From Hyalella azteca (taxonomy: Eukaryota; Arthropoda; Malacostraca; Amphipoda; Hyalellidae), in contig NW_025939125.1 in the NCBI RefSeq assembly GCF_000764305.2, forward strand, positions 1 through 64,000: a stretch of 64,000 nucleotides of DNA, written 5' to 3'. The notes beneath the pieces were generated by a model. The model saw only the letters and a list, made by a program, of their open reading frames with translations. It was not told the origin of the DNA and made no database searches. Numbering within the stretch: position 1 is the stretch's first letter; each line of letters starts with the position of its first letter. Below, piece after piece: positions 1 to 9,733 of the stretch. A program made the translations under genes and the position numbers.

Positions 1-257
1 AACGGTGCTCTCAGGAAGTTAGCTTGCTGCTCGTGATTCGTGAACTTTCCGGCTGAGAGTCCGCGGATTTTGTCACGGCGACAATGTGCGGAATTGAGTT
101 AGAATTCACTTGTAATTTTACACATCCTGCGGAATTAGTGTGAATATTTGCAATTATGCAGCATGTTGCGGATTTAATTACAGGCGTATCAGTACGTCTG
201 ATATCGCATTTCCAGTCCTGGCGAGGCGCATGATCAAGCATGGAAAACATCTACCTT

Positions 258-823
258 TAGGGCCGCGACTAAAGCTTTCCTGCCTTTTCCGGAACTGCGA
301 GATTTCCACCAGATGAAGTATTTCCTATTTAATTGTTATTTGTTAACAAAAGGGCATGATCAGGCTGCAAGATTCCAAATGTAAGATTCCTGCGGTTAAT
401 GGTTGTGACTGTATCGTCTCTTCTGTGCTGATGAGTGTACAATATAATTCTGCCGCCACACTCAAAACTTGAAACTTTGTGATTGCTGGCATTATATTGC
501 TGAATGTCTTCTTGTCTATCATGTTTGTCTCATGGCTGTAGCTGAATCACAACCATAGCAATGATATTGGGGTCATGGTGGCAGGGAATTATTGTGAGTA
601 CTTATCGCTCCACCGCCGTGCGGCGGTCTTAACCCTTCGCAAGGCCCCATGCCCTTGGCCCTTGGGCCCCTCTTGCAAGTTGTAATGGTGACATGGTCTA
701 AACATTTAGGGCCGCGACTAAAGCTTTCCTGCCATTTCCAGAACCACGAGATTTCCACCAGATGAAGTATCTCCTATTTAATTGTTAACAAAAGTGTATG
801 ATCAGGCTGCAAGATTCCAAATG
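258..823. repeat. Direct repeat pair (258-385 and 706-823)
   Basis: Two copies of a block starting TTAGGGCCGCGACTAAAGC and running through a shared 'GCAAGATTCCAAATGTA' end lie about 450 bases apart. They differ by point changes and a short deletion. More degraded relatives are visible near 3720-3800 and 47420-47500, so this is a dispersed family rather than a local duplication. No coding potential was recognised. Confidence 0.75.
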
Positions 824-1692
824 TATTAAAAATTTGTCACCTTTGACTGTTTAAGACACAAGATTTCTGAAACAAGTAGGAAAATTCTAATCTTGCGGCA
901 TGACTAGGTTTTTGTATGAATAGGTTGAGCCTGTCGAGGCAAAAAAAATACAGAGAGAGGGTTGTAATGAAACACAAGTACATTTTACATCAAATTGGAA
1001 AATTTAAGTTCACATCCTACATTAACAAAAAATCTCTAATTCGTGAAAAAAAGAAAGTGCAACATGAATTAAAATTTAAAACCTATCAGACTCAGATTAC
1101 ATCACTAAAATCACTCTTTTTACCAGAAAATGTTGATTTGGAGCAGTTCCCTTGAATAGACGACAGTTGTAACTTTTAAATGACTGTAACTTGCGCATAC
1201 GTTTGCAGCTGTATTTCGAGTGGCCGTCATAGTGGGCTTTAGTGGCAAAGCAGAGAATTTTTTAGACTCTTCCTCAAGTTCATTTTTGAGTCCTATAAGT
1301 AGACCAGTAAAGTATCTTGGATACCAGAATTAGCATACAAAAGCAATTTGTTGAAATCTTGTGTAAATGAGGAAATTAAAAATGAACTGATTCTAAAAAC
1401 TTACTGGTTTGTCACTATGGCCCGGGCCGTACCTCAACTGTAGCAGCGCATTGCTCAGTTGGTTTTCTTCCTAACAGTCATGTCTTGCTGATATAGATGT
1501 CTCACGGTCAGTCTAGCCATAAGTTTCTTGTAGGTTTACTGCGGATAATGGTTGTGACTGTATTGTCTCTTCTGTGCTGATGAGTGTACAATATAATTCT
1601 GCCACTACACTCAAAATTTGAATCTTCATGATTGCTGGCATTATATTGCTGAGCCTGAATGTCTTCTTGTCTATCATGTTTGTCTCATGGCT
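396..1692. repeat. Direct repeat pair (396-566 and 1540-1722)
   Basis: Both copies share 'GGTTGTGACTGTAT' near the start and 'CACAACCATAGCAATG' near the end. They are roughly 170 bases long and closely similar throughout. The intervening DNA (900-1500) is AT-rich and holds only short chance reading frames. Together with the pair at 258 and 706 this suggests a segmental or transposon-driven duplication upstream of PRPF38B. Confidence 0.75.
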
Positions 1693-1721
1693 GAATCACA
1701 ACCATAGCAATGTTATTGGGG

Positions 1722-2135
1722 TGCCTGCCAAAGACCACCACTACCCTGGATGTAATGGACCATCACAATTCCTGCCTTCTGGACCGTAGCCTTCGTCACT
1801 TCAAGCTGTCCGTATCTAGGCTGTGGGTCGAACCAGCCCTCGGTCGAATGGCCACTTGTCGAAGGATGATGAACTTTGGAACAGAACTGTGCTATCTGAA
1901 ACCTAACCTCAGATGTGGTGAACATAAAATTACGCAATTTAACTAGGTATACCCGGAAGTCAGATTCGATCCGCGGCCTGGTGGTGCATGACAGGTTCTA
2001 TGCAAGGCCGGATGAAGACAAAGCCGAGTGGTTCACAGCTGATTGGTGGATGTCCGGAGAGATCCAAGGCATTTGATTCAAGGCTTATTGGTGTACAAAA
2101 TTGGTGGTGCATGGCTGTGCTCCATGATATTGATC
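1722..2135 (+). mobile_element. Fragment of a dispersed foldback-type element
   Basis: 1722-1800 (AAAGACCACCACTACCCTGG and following) is the reverse complement of 59770-59850, and 1990-2130 matches the arms of the foldback element at 59281-59693 ('GATTGGTGGATGTCCGG', 'TTATTGGTGTACAAAAT'). It is therefore a diverged copy of the same family. The element is non-coding as far as I can see. Confidence 0.6.
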
Positions 2136-2735
2136 ATACACATATGGCAAAATCATGGCCTATGCTTGATAATTTTTGATGTTGTTATATTGAAGTCAGG
2201 GTGGTATAAATGACTCGATGTTTTGCGCGGTAGCATTATTTTGCGACCTGCCGCCCAAGGGCCAAAGCCAATTGTGGAGATAGCTGCCTACCATACTGAC
2301 GTGATGGTCACCACTGTAGAACCAACCCTTGGTGCAAATTTTAGGCCCCTAATATAGGCAGCCATTCCCTCAAACTTCGAAGTGATGCTGCAACAGTTTT
2401 GAAATCTGCAAGGGTCAGCTGTTTGATGCCCTTGCAATTCCCAACTATAAACAGCCCATGTTCTCACAGTCTTGAGAACAACAGCACCTTATTATTATGT
2501 CCTTATAGTACAAGCTTTACACAGTTTCACCTCAAATTCCTGTAGCCTTCTTAACCTTCACTCTTAAGTCTCTAACTTCCAATAACTTTCATAACTCTGG
2601 TTATTAATTCAGCCTCAACTATGTTCTATGCAGCAGAATATGATTTAAATTAGAATTACCGATGCTCCAATCATACCATGGCCTTTGTATTCAGTCTACC
2701 AACTGGTTCAACTGGCTTGGGCCATGGAATATATG

Positions 2736-3708
2736 TACCGTCAACCGGGGCTACTCTGGACAGGCGTGGTAACTCGGGACAGTCCTCTGACACAGCGTAA
2801 AACTGTTTTAGTAGCAAAACTAATTGGAATATTGCAAAACTAAATATAGTGGCGTAAACATCAACATTTTTCCCATCTATGTAGTATAAAGGAAGTTCAA
2901 AAATACTACATTTACTAGCTTTGAAAAATTCCTGAAAAAATGGTGAAAAATGATATTTTGAAAAGTTACTTCTGCTAAGAAGTAACTAAGGTCTGTAGTA
3001 AGAAAAATATTTGCCGTATTAAAAAAATTTTGCTTAGAAAAAAGTGGCAGACAAGTGTCAGCATGAAAACTTTATTTGCGGAATTTACATACCTCAATCC
3101 AAAAAAAATGGCGGCCATTTCCGCACAGCGGGGCTACCGTCAACCAGGGCTACTTGGGATGGGCGGGGCTACTCGGGACAGTCCTCCGACATGGCATAAA
3201 ACTGTTACCGGTATAGTAGCAAAACTAATTGGAATATTGCAAAACTAAATATAGTGGCATAAACGTCAACATTTTTCCTATCTATGTAGTATAAAGGAAG
3301 TTGAAAAATACTACATTTACTAGCTTTGAAAAATTCCTAAAAAAAATAGAAAAACAAGTAAAAATCACAGAAAATGTCATTTATTCTACCTCTACATCAT
3401 CTACAATGAAAGAGGAGGGCTTCAGAGTACTGTTAGTAATAGACGAGTACACTCTGCATGCTTCAAATGTTTTAAAATGAAGTTTTATTCCAAGTGTCCC
3501 GAGTAGCCCCGTTTGACGGGGCTACTCCAGACACTCTTTATGCTTCTGGCACCTTACAAATAGCATATGGAATTTTTTTGGAAAAGCCATGTGATAGCCC
3601 TTGCAAAGAGCTTTGAAACGGGCCTAAACTTGTTTATGAAATGTTTAATGGTAAGAAGTTAAGAATGAAAACATTCGAAATCGTCCTGAGTAGCCCCGGT
3701 TGACAGTA
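2736..3708. mobile_element. 973-bp TIR element with TA target duplication
   Basis: The left end reads TACCGTCAACCGGGGCTACT and the right end is its reverse complement with one mismatch (3688-3708). TA at both outer edges fits a Tc1/mariner-type target-site duplication. Inside, 2757-2940 is repeated at 3170-3345, and a palindromic GAGTAGCCCC/GGGGCTACTC pair sits at 3500-3530, so the element is composite or nested. No transposase frame is visible, so it is probably non-autonomous. Confidence 0.6.
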
Positions 3709-4085
3709 CTGTTTGAGACTGAGCTGCTAATAGGACTTTCCTGTAATTTTCAGAGCTGCAAAATTCCTGCTAGATTAATTATCTCCTATCTAATTGTTAA
3801 TAAAACTGCATACAATATTTGTAGGTTTTTTGATTGCACTTTAATTCATCTTTAGTCCCTGTTCTTCTTTAGGTAAATATAGAAAAAAACTTGTTGAAAT
3901 TTCTTTAGGCTGAATGGACATTGGACCATAAATCCATTTAAGTAAGAAGCATTTAATTAAGGACTGTAGCTAGATTGCCATGCTGTAGTGCTGCTCTCTA
4001 TGATGTAAGCATCAAATGCTCTCAACTTACTATTTAGTCTTCAATTTCCTTGTAGATTAATGTCTTTTTTAATATTTATTTACAG

Positions 4086-4259
4086 ACATGGCTTACCAAT
4101 ATGAAGATGATAACCAGAATGAAATGGAGGAAGAAGAGAATGAAGAATACAATGTGGGCAAAAAGAAATCAAATGTGCTGCCCATTTGGGGTAATGACAA
4201 AACCATGAATCTTAACACTCTCTTATTAACTAACATTCAGTCATCTCAATATTTTAAAG
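4086..4259 (+). CDS. Prpf38b: PRPF38B exon with start codon
   Basis: Acceptor TTTACAG at 4079-4085, ATG at 4088, donor G|GTGAGT after 4259. It encodes 57 codons plus one base. The acidic stretch (EMEEEENEEY) precedes the conserved 'VLPIWGNDKTMNLNTLL'. An acceptor just before the ATG implies an upstream 5' UTR exon that I could not locate. Confidence 0.9.
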
Positions 4260-7200
4260 GTGAGTAGTTTTCTCTCTCAGATTTGTTTTATTTATATTGT
4301 TTGATAAAATTTATTTTCCTTATTATGAAGTCTGTACACTGGGTTTTAATTTTCCTTGCAATCTAATACCATAGCATAACTAAAGATTTCATACTTAAAA
4401 TAATATGTAATTTTAATTCTATTAAAGCTGATCAAAATATCTCTAGGTATTTTATTACTTGATGAGTGATATAATATCTAATGTTGCCAACTTCATGAAA
4501 CAATCTGCCTCAGAATAAATTTCAAGCATATTTGTATAATAACTATAATAACTATTGTGCCTGAGATATGTCATTCTTCCAACTAACAAGTTTAAAAGAA
4601 GGCAACGAACAATTGACATAGACATCCTGTAGTTGCTCCCATCATTTCTGTAAATTTCATACTCATAGGATACTTTTTTAAACTGAGCATGTCACTCAAG
4701 CAGGTTACATCTTGAAACTTTATGGAATTACCATACATTTTATGCACAAAATTTATGAATTTTCTATTTTGCAGTGAAGTTATACGCTTTGAAGACATAT
4801 CACGAGGTGCTGGATGAGATATATTACCAGGTGTCTCACTTGGAGCCCTGGGAGAAAGGAAGCCGTAAGACGTCTGGTCAAACAGGCATGTGTGGAGGGG
4901 TGAGTGCTCTTTAATAAGCTTTATCATAGCATTTACTCTTCTATTCTTATTACTTATTGAGAATATTTCATGGCAAAAGATAAATACTATCTTGGCAAAA
5001 GTATACTATCTATGGCAAAAGATAAATACTATCTTATATAGATGTTCATTGCTTCATCTCCATTTTTTTAAGACGCTATGAAAATTTTAAATGCAGGTTT
5101 AAAGTGAAAAATTTTTATTGAAGGATATGGTTTTATCAAATGTTTTGTGCTAATCTTTTGTATGTATTTAATGAATTACTAGTAGCTATATTCTTCATTG
5201 AATAATATAGATTATGGGCTCAGAGGGAAGCTTCTTTTTCAAACGAATTTGCTAGCATATTTATTTATTGGAATTATTATTTTTTGGAAATATCATCCAT
5301 TTTGCTTAGAATTATTTGAGGAAAATTATTCTCTTGCTAAAAATATTCAGATTTTCAGCAGCAAGTTTTGCTACAATTGACTGAAGAAAGGAACAAAAAA
5401 AGTAGCATTTCTTAGAGTACAAAACTGTGCAATACTTGCCAACATAAAAGAAAACTTAGAAGTTTAGTGCCCTAAATTTCTTGTCTAAAATATTTGTGAG
5501 ACAATTTTTAATTTATTTTTATATATCTTATAATATTGGCTACTCTTAATAGTGCAAGTGTGATATAGCGCAAACATTTATTAATGGCGTGATTTACCAA
5601 AGCCCGGCCTGCAATAAGTGTCAGTGAAGAAAAAGTGTGTTTGGTGGTGGCATCTTTGGCTCTTGCTGGCTCAGCTTAGTTCAGTGTTGGCTGGAGCATC
5701 GCTGCCTCCCCCGCTGGTCTGCTGCTCGACTCCAGCCATCCTGTGGCAAGTGATCATCTAAATTGCGTGCCACGCCTTAATTATTTTCTCCATTTGCCCG
5801 CTTATTTCATGGCAGTTGCTGCCATGGTTGTTGAGTTATATATTTATTTATATCCCTTCTCCTTTTTATAAACAATACATGTGTATTGTCATTGTGTAGT
5901 GGTGAAATGTAGATCATAATATATGTTTATTCTAGAGGCCGGGCTTTTACGAGCTATTGTTTACCACAAATTATTAAATGAAGCAAGGGTTTGGTTTCTA
6001 AGGGTACCTATATTAAATTTCATGATGCCTTCAACAAGTCTAAAAGAACTTTGTGTAATCCTTGCAGTGATTCTTTTTAATAGTACATTTATTCATAATC
6101 ATAATGTGACCTGAGATTGATGTTTCCCAAAACAAAGCAAAAAATTGTCACTATAGTAAGAAATATTAAATTAATGACCTATGTTAAATGATTATTATTA
6201 CCAGTTATTACTTAAAACAATAGATAATTGGATGGGCATCTTTGACCTGCATAGATTACTTTTTGCTGTGTTAGTTCTTCATACCTACTTCTTTTCTTGC
6301 TGCCAACAGTTGATCTAAGCTAGCTGCAAGAACCATCGATATGTCACTATGTCTATGTCAGATGTTTATGTCTTATTGATGAAAATATCTCAGTCTAGTG
6401 TGGTTTAGCATACATCTTTTCTCTTCATAGGTTCAATTTGAGATAAATTAACCACAAATTTAAGGTTGAATCCAATCTTCTCAAGTCTTTCAACATTAGT
6501 TACACAAATTAGTATGGGTGATGGTGTAATGGATAATTGAATGCGTTGTTATGTAAATATAAGAATGCAATTCTGCATGCTGCTACCAGACTGTACGAAT
6601 TAAAATATTGTTGAATGCAATTTTAAATTCATGAGGTTCATCCTCTCAATGATTATGATTGGTTCATTTATTGAGTGATAATGATTATGGTCTCTTATTG
6701 GCGCAATGATAAATGGAAAACTTCACTTTATGCTTGTGTGATGAAGTCAATCTCTAGAATACTTGAGTTTTGTCCTTTTGTGATGGAATGTGTGAGTAAA
6801 TGGCAAGGCTGGAGACCAGAATTATTTAGTTTGCTTTTCTATTTTGAATTTAGTGTGACACGGGCACTATTTTTGTATGCAAAACATTCAATAAGGCAAA
6901 TGTGAACCTTGGTAACAGCTTTTGGAAGCCTCATATGTTGAATTAAGTGTTATGAGTAGAGACTCAGCACTGCTTTAATGATGTCAGGTGCGAGGCGTGG
7001 GTGCTGGGGGCATTGTCAGCACCGCCTTCTGCATCCTCTACAAGCTCTTCACCCTCCGCCTCACCCGCAAGCAGGTCAACGGGATGCTCAACCACACCGA
7101 CTCTCCTTACATCCGGGGACTCGGCTTCATGTATCTCAGGTGCCTTTTTTATGCTATGTTGCATACGCATATTTTCTGATATTTATTTTGCCAGGCTCTT

Positions 7201-9733
7201 TCTTGTTGGCCATAATTTCTCCTGTTTTGCTGACAAAAATCCTTGTCTTGCTACATTCAGCAGCTTTACGTCACATGTCAGTTTTAACTGATGTCAAGAA
7301 ATGGCTCCTTTTGATAGACTCTTACTCTTCACTTTAGTTACTAATATTTTGCTCCAATAATCTGCTATTTAAGAGATAAGTTGGTAATCTAGTTGATACT
7401 TATTTGTTTTTTGTCGAAAGACGAAGTAAGATTTTCTGATGCATTTAAGTCAAAAGTGAACGTGACCTCGACACCAACACTCACTTTTATCATTGCAGAC
7501 AATGTAGAGAAGTGGTAGTAACCTAACTAATAATTGAAGCAGTGCCTCCTCCGGTACGCATGATGTTGATATGTGATAATAATTAATTTAGTAATTTTCC
7601 CTCGTTTTAGAAGAAGGTGAGATATGATGATAATCAATTTAGTAATTGAGCCCTCGTTTTAGACGATGGTGAGATGTGGTAATAATTAATTTAATAATTG
7701 AACCCTTGCTTTAGACGAAAATGAGATATGATGATAATCAATTTAATAATTGAGCCTTTGTTCCAGACGATGGACGTGCGCGCGGGAGGCGGGCAGAACA
7801 TGAGCATCGGGGAGCTGGTGCGCGCGCTGCTCACCAAACTGGAGTGGCACGCCACACTCTTCCCGCGCATACCCGTGCCCATACAGAAGACCATAGAGAA
7901 GCAACTGGCAGACCGTGATGCCCAGGTGAGGAACATACGTGCCCATACAGAAGACCATAGAGAAGCAGCTGGCAGACCGTGATGCCCAGGTGAGGAACAT
8001 ACGTGCCCATACAGAAGACCATAGAGAAGCAGCTGGCAGACCGTGATGCCCAGGTGAGGACATACGTGCTCATACAGAAGACCATAGAGAAGCAGCTGGC
8101 TGATGGTGATGTGTAGATGAACGGGAGCATGGTGCTCGTGATGCCCGGGTGAAGGAGAACTGGTGCCATCCTTCCTTGCTTTGTCTTCGTGTTGGGGCCA
8201 GCATTAAGTTCTTGTATTTAACTTTATTCCTCGAGATAATGATGCCAACATAACATGTCTTTTGACTATGTTGCCCACATAATATCTCTCCAGGTTGTGT
8301 TGCCCACATAATATCTATCCAGGTTGTGTTGCCCACATAACATGTTGTGTATGTTGCAGGCGATGCAGTCACAGCAACACAACTGGCGGGACAATGGCCA
8401 CTATGCCAAAGAAAGGTACGACTTATTCTTTGGTAGGCAATTAATCGTAAGAATGGAGTAAGAATTAGAAGAAAATATGCGTAGGATTGCACATTTTCTG
8501 AACACCTGTGCTCTTTTTGCTCTCTATGCTCCCTTTACGAGTTCGGCTGTCGCATGTTGATTCTCTTCAATTTACGAGGGCATTGTTGACCAATACCTTT
8601 CATTATCATCAACTTGAATTCTATTCAAAATTGCAGTGTTTTCTTACGTATATGTTCTAAAAAGCTGAGAATACCATGCAAAACGGTCAACTTCGAGCAG
8701 GAAAATGTTCTACCTTAATGATTTTTTCCATGTGATGTCATATGGGACTTAATTGTGGGTTTGCATCAATAATTTTCCGAATGGCAAGGAAGTGATATCG
8801 CGTCTTATTATTTTTTTAATATTGCTCAGTATAATAATTGAGTTGCTAATTCATTTATTCTTGATAAATACTCACAAGATTTATCATGTTTAGTAAAATT
8901 GATAGTGGAATTTGCTGAGCAGAGCTGACCGGAAAGAAGGAGGCAGCAACCGCGCGTCTCTCGAACGCCTGCGTCTCAGCCACAGCAAGAGCCGCAGCCG
9001 CGCCAACTCCCACGACTCGGGACGACGGCAGTCCCGGAACCGGGACACTGAGCGACGGGACTCCCGGAACCGGGACACTGAGCGACGGGACTCCCGAAAC
9101 CGGGACACTGAGCGACGGGACTCCCGAAACCGGGACACTGAGCGACGAGACTCCCGAAACCGGGACACTGAGCGACGGGACTCCAGAAACCGGGACACTG
9201 AGCGACGGGACAGAGATTATGACAGGCGAGACAGAGACTCGGGTAGGCGGGACAAAGATTCTGACAGGCGAGACAGAGATTCTGACAGGCGAGAAACATG
9301 TACTCGGGCCGCTACATGTACTCAGGCCGCTACATGTACTCAGGCCGCTACATGAACTCAGGCCCCTATGTGTACTCAGACCGCTACATATACTCGGGTC
9401 CGACGTGTACTCAGGCCGCTACATGTACTCAGGCCGCTATGGGCACATGAGCGAGTTTTGATAGTATGGCCCCTGCTCGGGTCGCATGTTTATCATTAAA
9501 TGGCGCCGTATACTCATTTTTGTTATTGCCAGGATGTTCACCTCTCATTTTCTCTTGTCTTTTGACATAACAAGTTTTTTTTTTTACTACTCAGCAATAG
9601 AATACATTTTGCATTATTATTTTTAGAGTGGTGTTGTAAAACAATTGAACTTGAAACCTATGACGAGATTTTCTCTGATTTAAACTTTTTATATCTAATT
9701 TTCAGCCGCAGCAGAGATCGCTACAGACGGTAG
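4088..9733 (+). CDS. Prpf38b: PRPF38B, pre-mRNA-splicing factor 38B (multi-exon)
   Basis: The spliced exons give a PRP38-family protein: acidic N-terminus, 'MNLNTLLLTNIQSS', 'TYHEVLDEIYYQV', 'EPWEKGSRKTSGQTGMCGG', 'TDSPYIRGLGFMYLR', then 'MSIGELVRALLTKLEW' and 'LFPRIPVPIQK', followed by an Arg/Ser/Asp-rich tail. The PRP38 family belongs to the spliceosomal tri-snRNP-associated machinery and acts in the nucleus. Exons used: 4088-4259, 4775-4899, 6988-7139, 7767-7925, 8360-8415, 8923-9355, with a possible last exon 9706-9733. All have GT/AG borders, and phases agree except between 7139 and 7767, where the conserved exon carrying the family's 'YTQPP..LW' segment is absent. Exon 4 (7767-7925) has tandem copies of its own borders on both sides. 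The family assignment is firm; the 3' end structure is not. Confidence 0.93.
4775..4899 (+). CDS. Prpf38b: PRPF38B exon 2
   Basis: Acceptor TTTTGCAG, donor GGG|GTGAGTG. With the leftover G it gives 42 codons from 'VKLYALKTYHEVLDE' to 'GQTGMCGG', almost invariant in the PRP38B family. The phase matches exons 1 and 3. Confidence 0.93.
5592..5950. mobile_element. Possible short TIR element in PRPF38B intron
   Basis: AAAGCCCGGCCT near 5596 is matched by its reverse complement AGGCCGGGCTTTT near 5936. The intervening 330 bases are non-coding. The short arms make this tentative. Confidence 0.35.
6988..7139 (+). CDS. Prpf38b: PRPF38B exon 3
   Basis: Acceptor GATGTCAG, donor CTCAG|GTGCC. It encodes 'VRGVGAGGIVSTAFCILYK' through 'GLGFMYLR' with the last codon split after AG (phase 2). 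The next recognisable exon starts in phase 0, so a direct join would shift the frame. A missing exon of 3n+1 bases is needed between them. Confidence 0.92.
7577..7772 (+). repeat. Acceptor-anchored tandem repeat before PRPF38B exon 4
   Basis: Four units of about 50-55 bases. Each is an AT-rich 'TAATxAATTTAxTAATTG' block, a pyrimidine tract ending TTTAG or TCCAG, and then ACGATG, AAGAAG or ACGAAA. The last unit is the real acceptor (CAG at 7764-7766) and the first six bases of the exon (ACGATG). Two upstream units follow this with GTGAGAT, so they look like acceptor, six-base exon and donor. Confidence 0.7.
7767..7925 (+). CDS. Prpf38b: PRPF38B exon 4
   Basis: Fifty-three codons in phase 0 at both ends, from 'TMDVRAGGGQNMSIGE' to 'QLADRDAQ', with donor CAG|GTGAGG. 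The segment carries the conserved 'TKLEW' and 'LFPRIPVPIQK'. The exon end and donor recur three more times downstream. Confidence 0.92.
7875..8128 (+). repeat. Donor-anchored 64-bp tandem repeat at PRPF38B exon 4
   Basis: Units start at 7875, 7939, 8003 and 8066 (GTGCCCATACAGAAGACC). The first is genuine coding sequence plus the real donor (CCCAG|GTGAGG). The second and third keep an identical donor, and the fourth is diverged and lacks it. Period 64 or 63, so use of a downstream donor would usually change the frame. Confidence 0.85.
8249..8350 (+). repeat. 29-bp tandem repeat in PRPF38B intron
   Basis: TTGCCCACATAATATCT units begin at 8271, 8300 and 8329, ending next to the acceptor of the following exon (ATGTTGCAG at 8351-8359). 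It partly resembles that acceptor but is not a clear copy of it. Confidence 0.6.
8360..8415 (+). CDS. Prpf38b: PRPF38B exon 5 (short)
   Basis: Acceptor ATGTTGCAG, donor AAAG|GTACG. It gives 'AMQSQQHNWRDNGHYAKE' plus two bases, phase-compatible with both neighbours. The sequence is less conserved than the PRP38 core, so support comes mainly from the borders and phase. Confidence 0.7.
8923..9355 (+). CDS. Prpf38b: PRPF38B exon 6, RS/RD-rich tail
   Basis: Acceptor GCTGAGCAG at 8922. It encodes 'ADRKEGGSNRASLERLR', 'SHSKSRSRANSHDS', then about six copies of a ten-residue unit (RDSRNRDTER), then 'DRRDRDSGRRD' repeats. Such a charged Arg/Asp/Ser tail is typical of PRPF38B. The frame then enters an 18-bp array reading 'TCTQAA' and stops at 9353-9355. 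Whether the mRNA uses this stop or splices to 9706 is undecided. Confidence 0.8.
9032..9211 (+). repeat. 30-bp in-frame coding minisatellite
   Basis: About six units of 30 bases (CCGGGACACTGAGCGACGGG core) encode a ten-residue Arg/Asp/Ser repeat in the PRPF38B tail. Differences are mostly third-position or conservative changes, consistent with selection on an RD/RS-type tail plus expansion by slippage. Confidence 0.85.
9297..9442 (+). repeat. 18-bp array (TACTCAGGCCGCTACATG)
   Basis: About eight units of an 18-base repeat follow the coding tail. The same core (GTACTCAGGCCGCTAT) makes up the array at 17931-18070, beside an adapter and the N gap, about 8.5 kb away. Confidence 0.8.
9706..9733 (+). 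CDS. Prpf38b: Possible terminal PRPF38B exon
   Basis: After acceptor ATTTTCAG the sequence can read R-S-R-D-R-Y-R-R-stop (TAG 9731-9733), a fitting end for an RS-type tail. It needs a preceding exon ending in phase 2. I found no strong GT donor of that phase before the in-frame stop at 9353, so the join is unproven. Confidence 0.35.

Noticed and set aside
573..758. 61-codon minus-strand frame near the left end
   Set aside because: Lies in dispersed repeats, with no homology or borders recognised.
7496..7530. Exon beginning at ATTGCAG|ACAATG in PRPF38B
   Set aside because: Gives a stop after eight codons and no similarity to the expected YTQPP segment.
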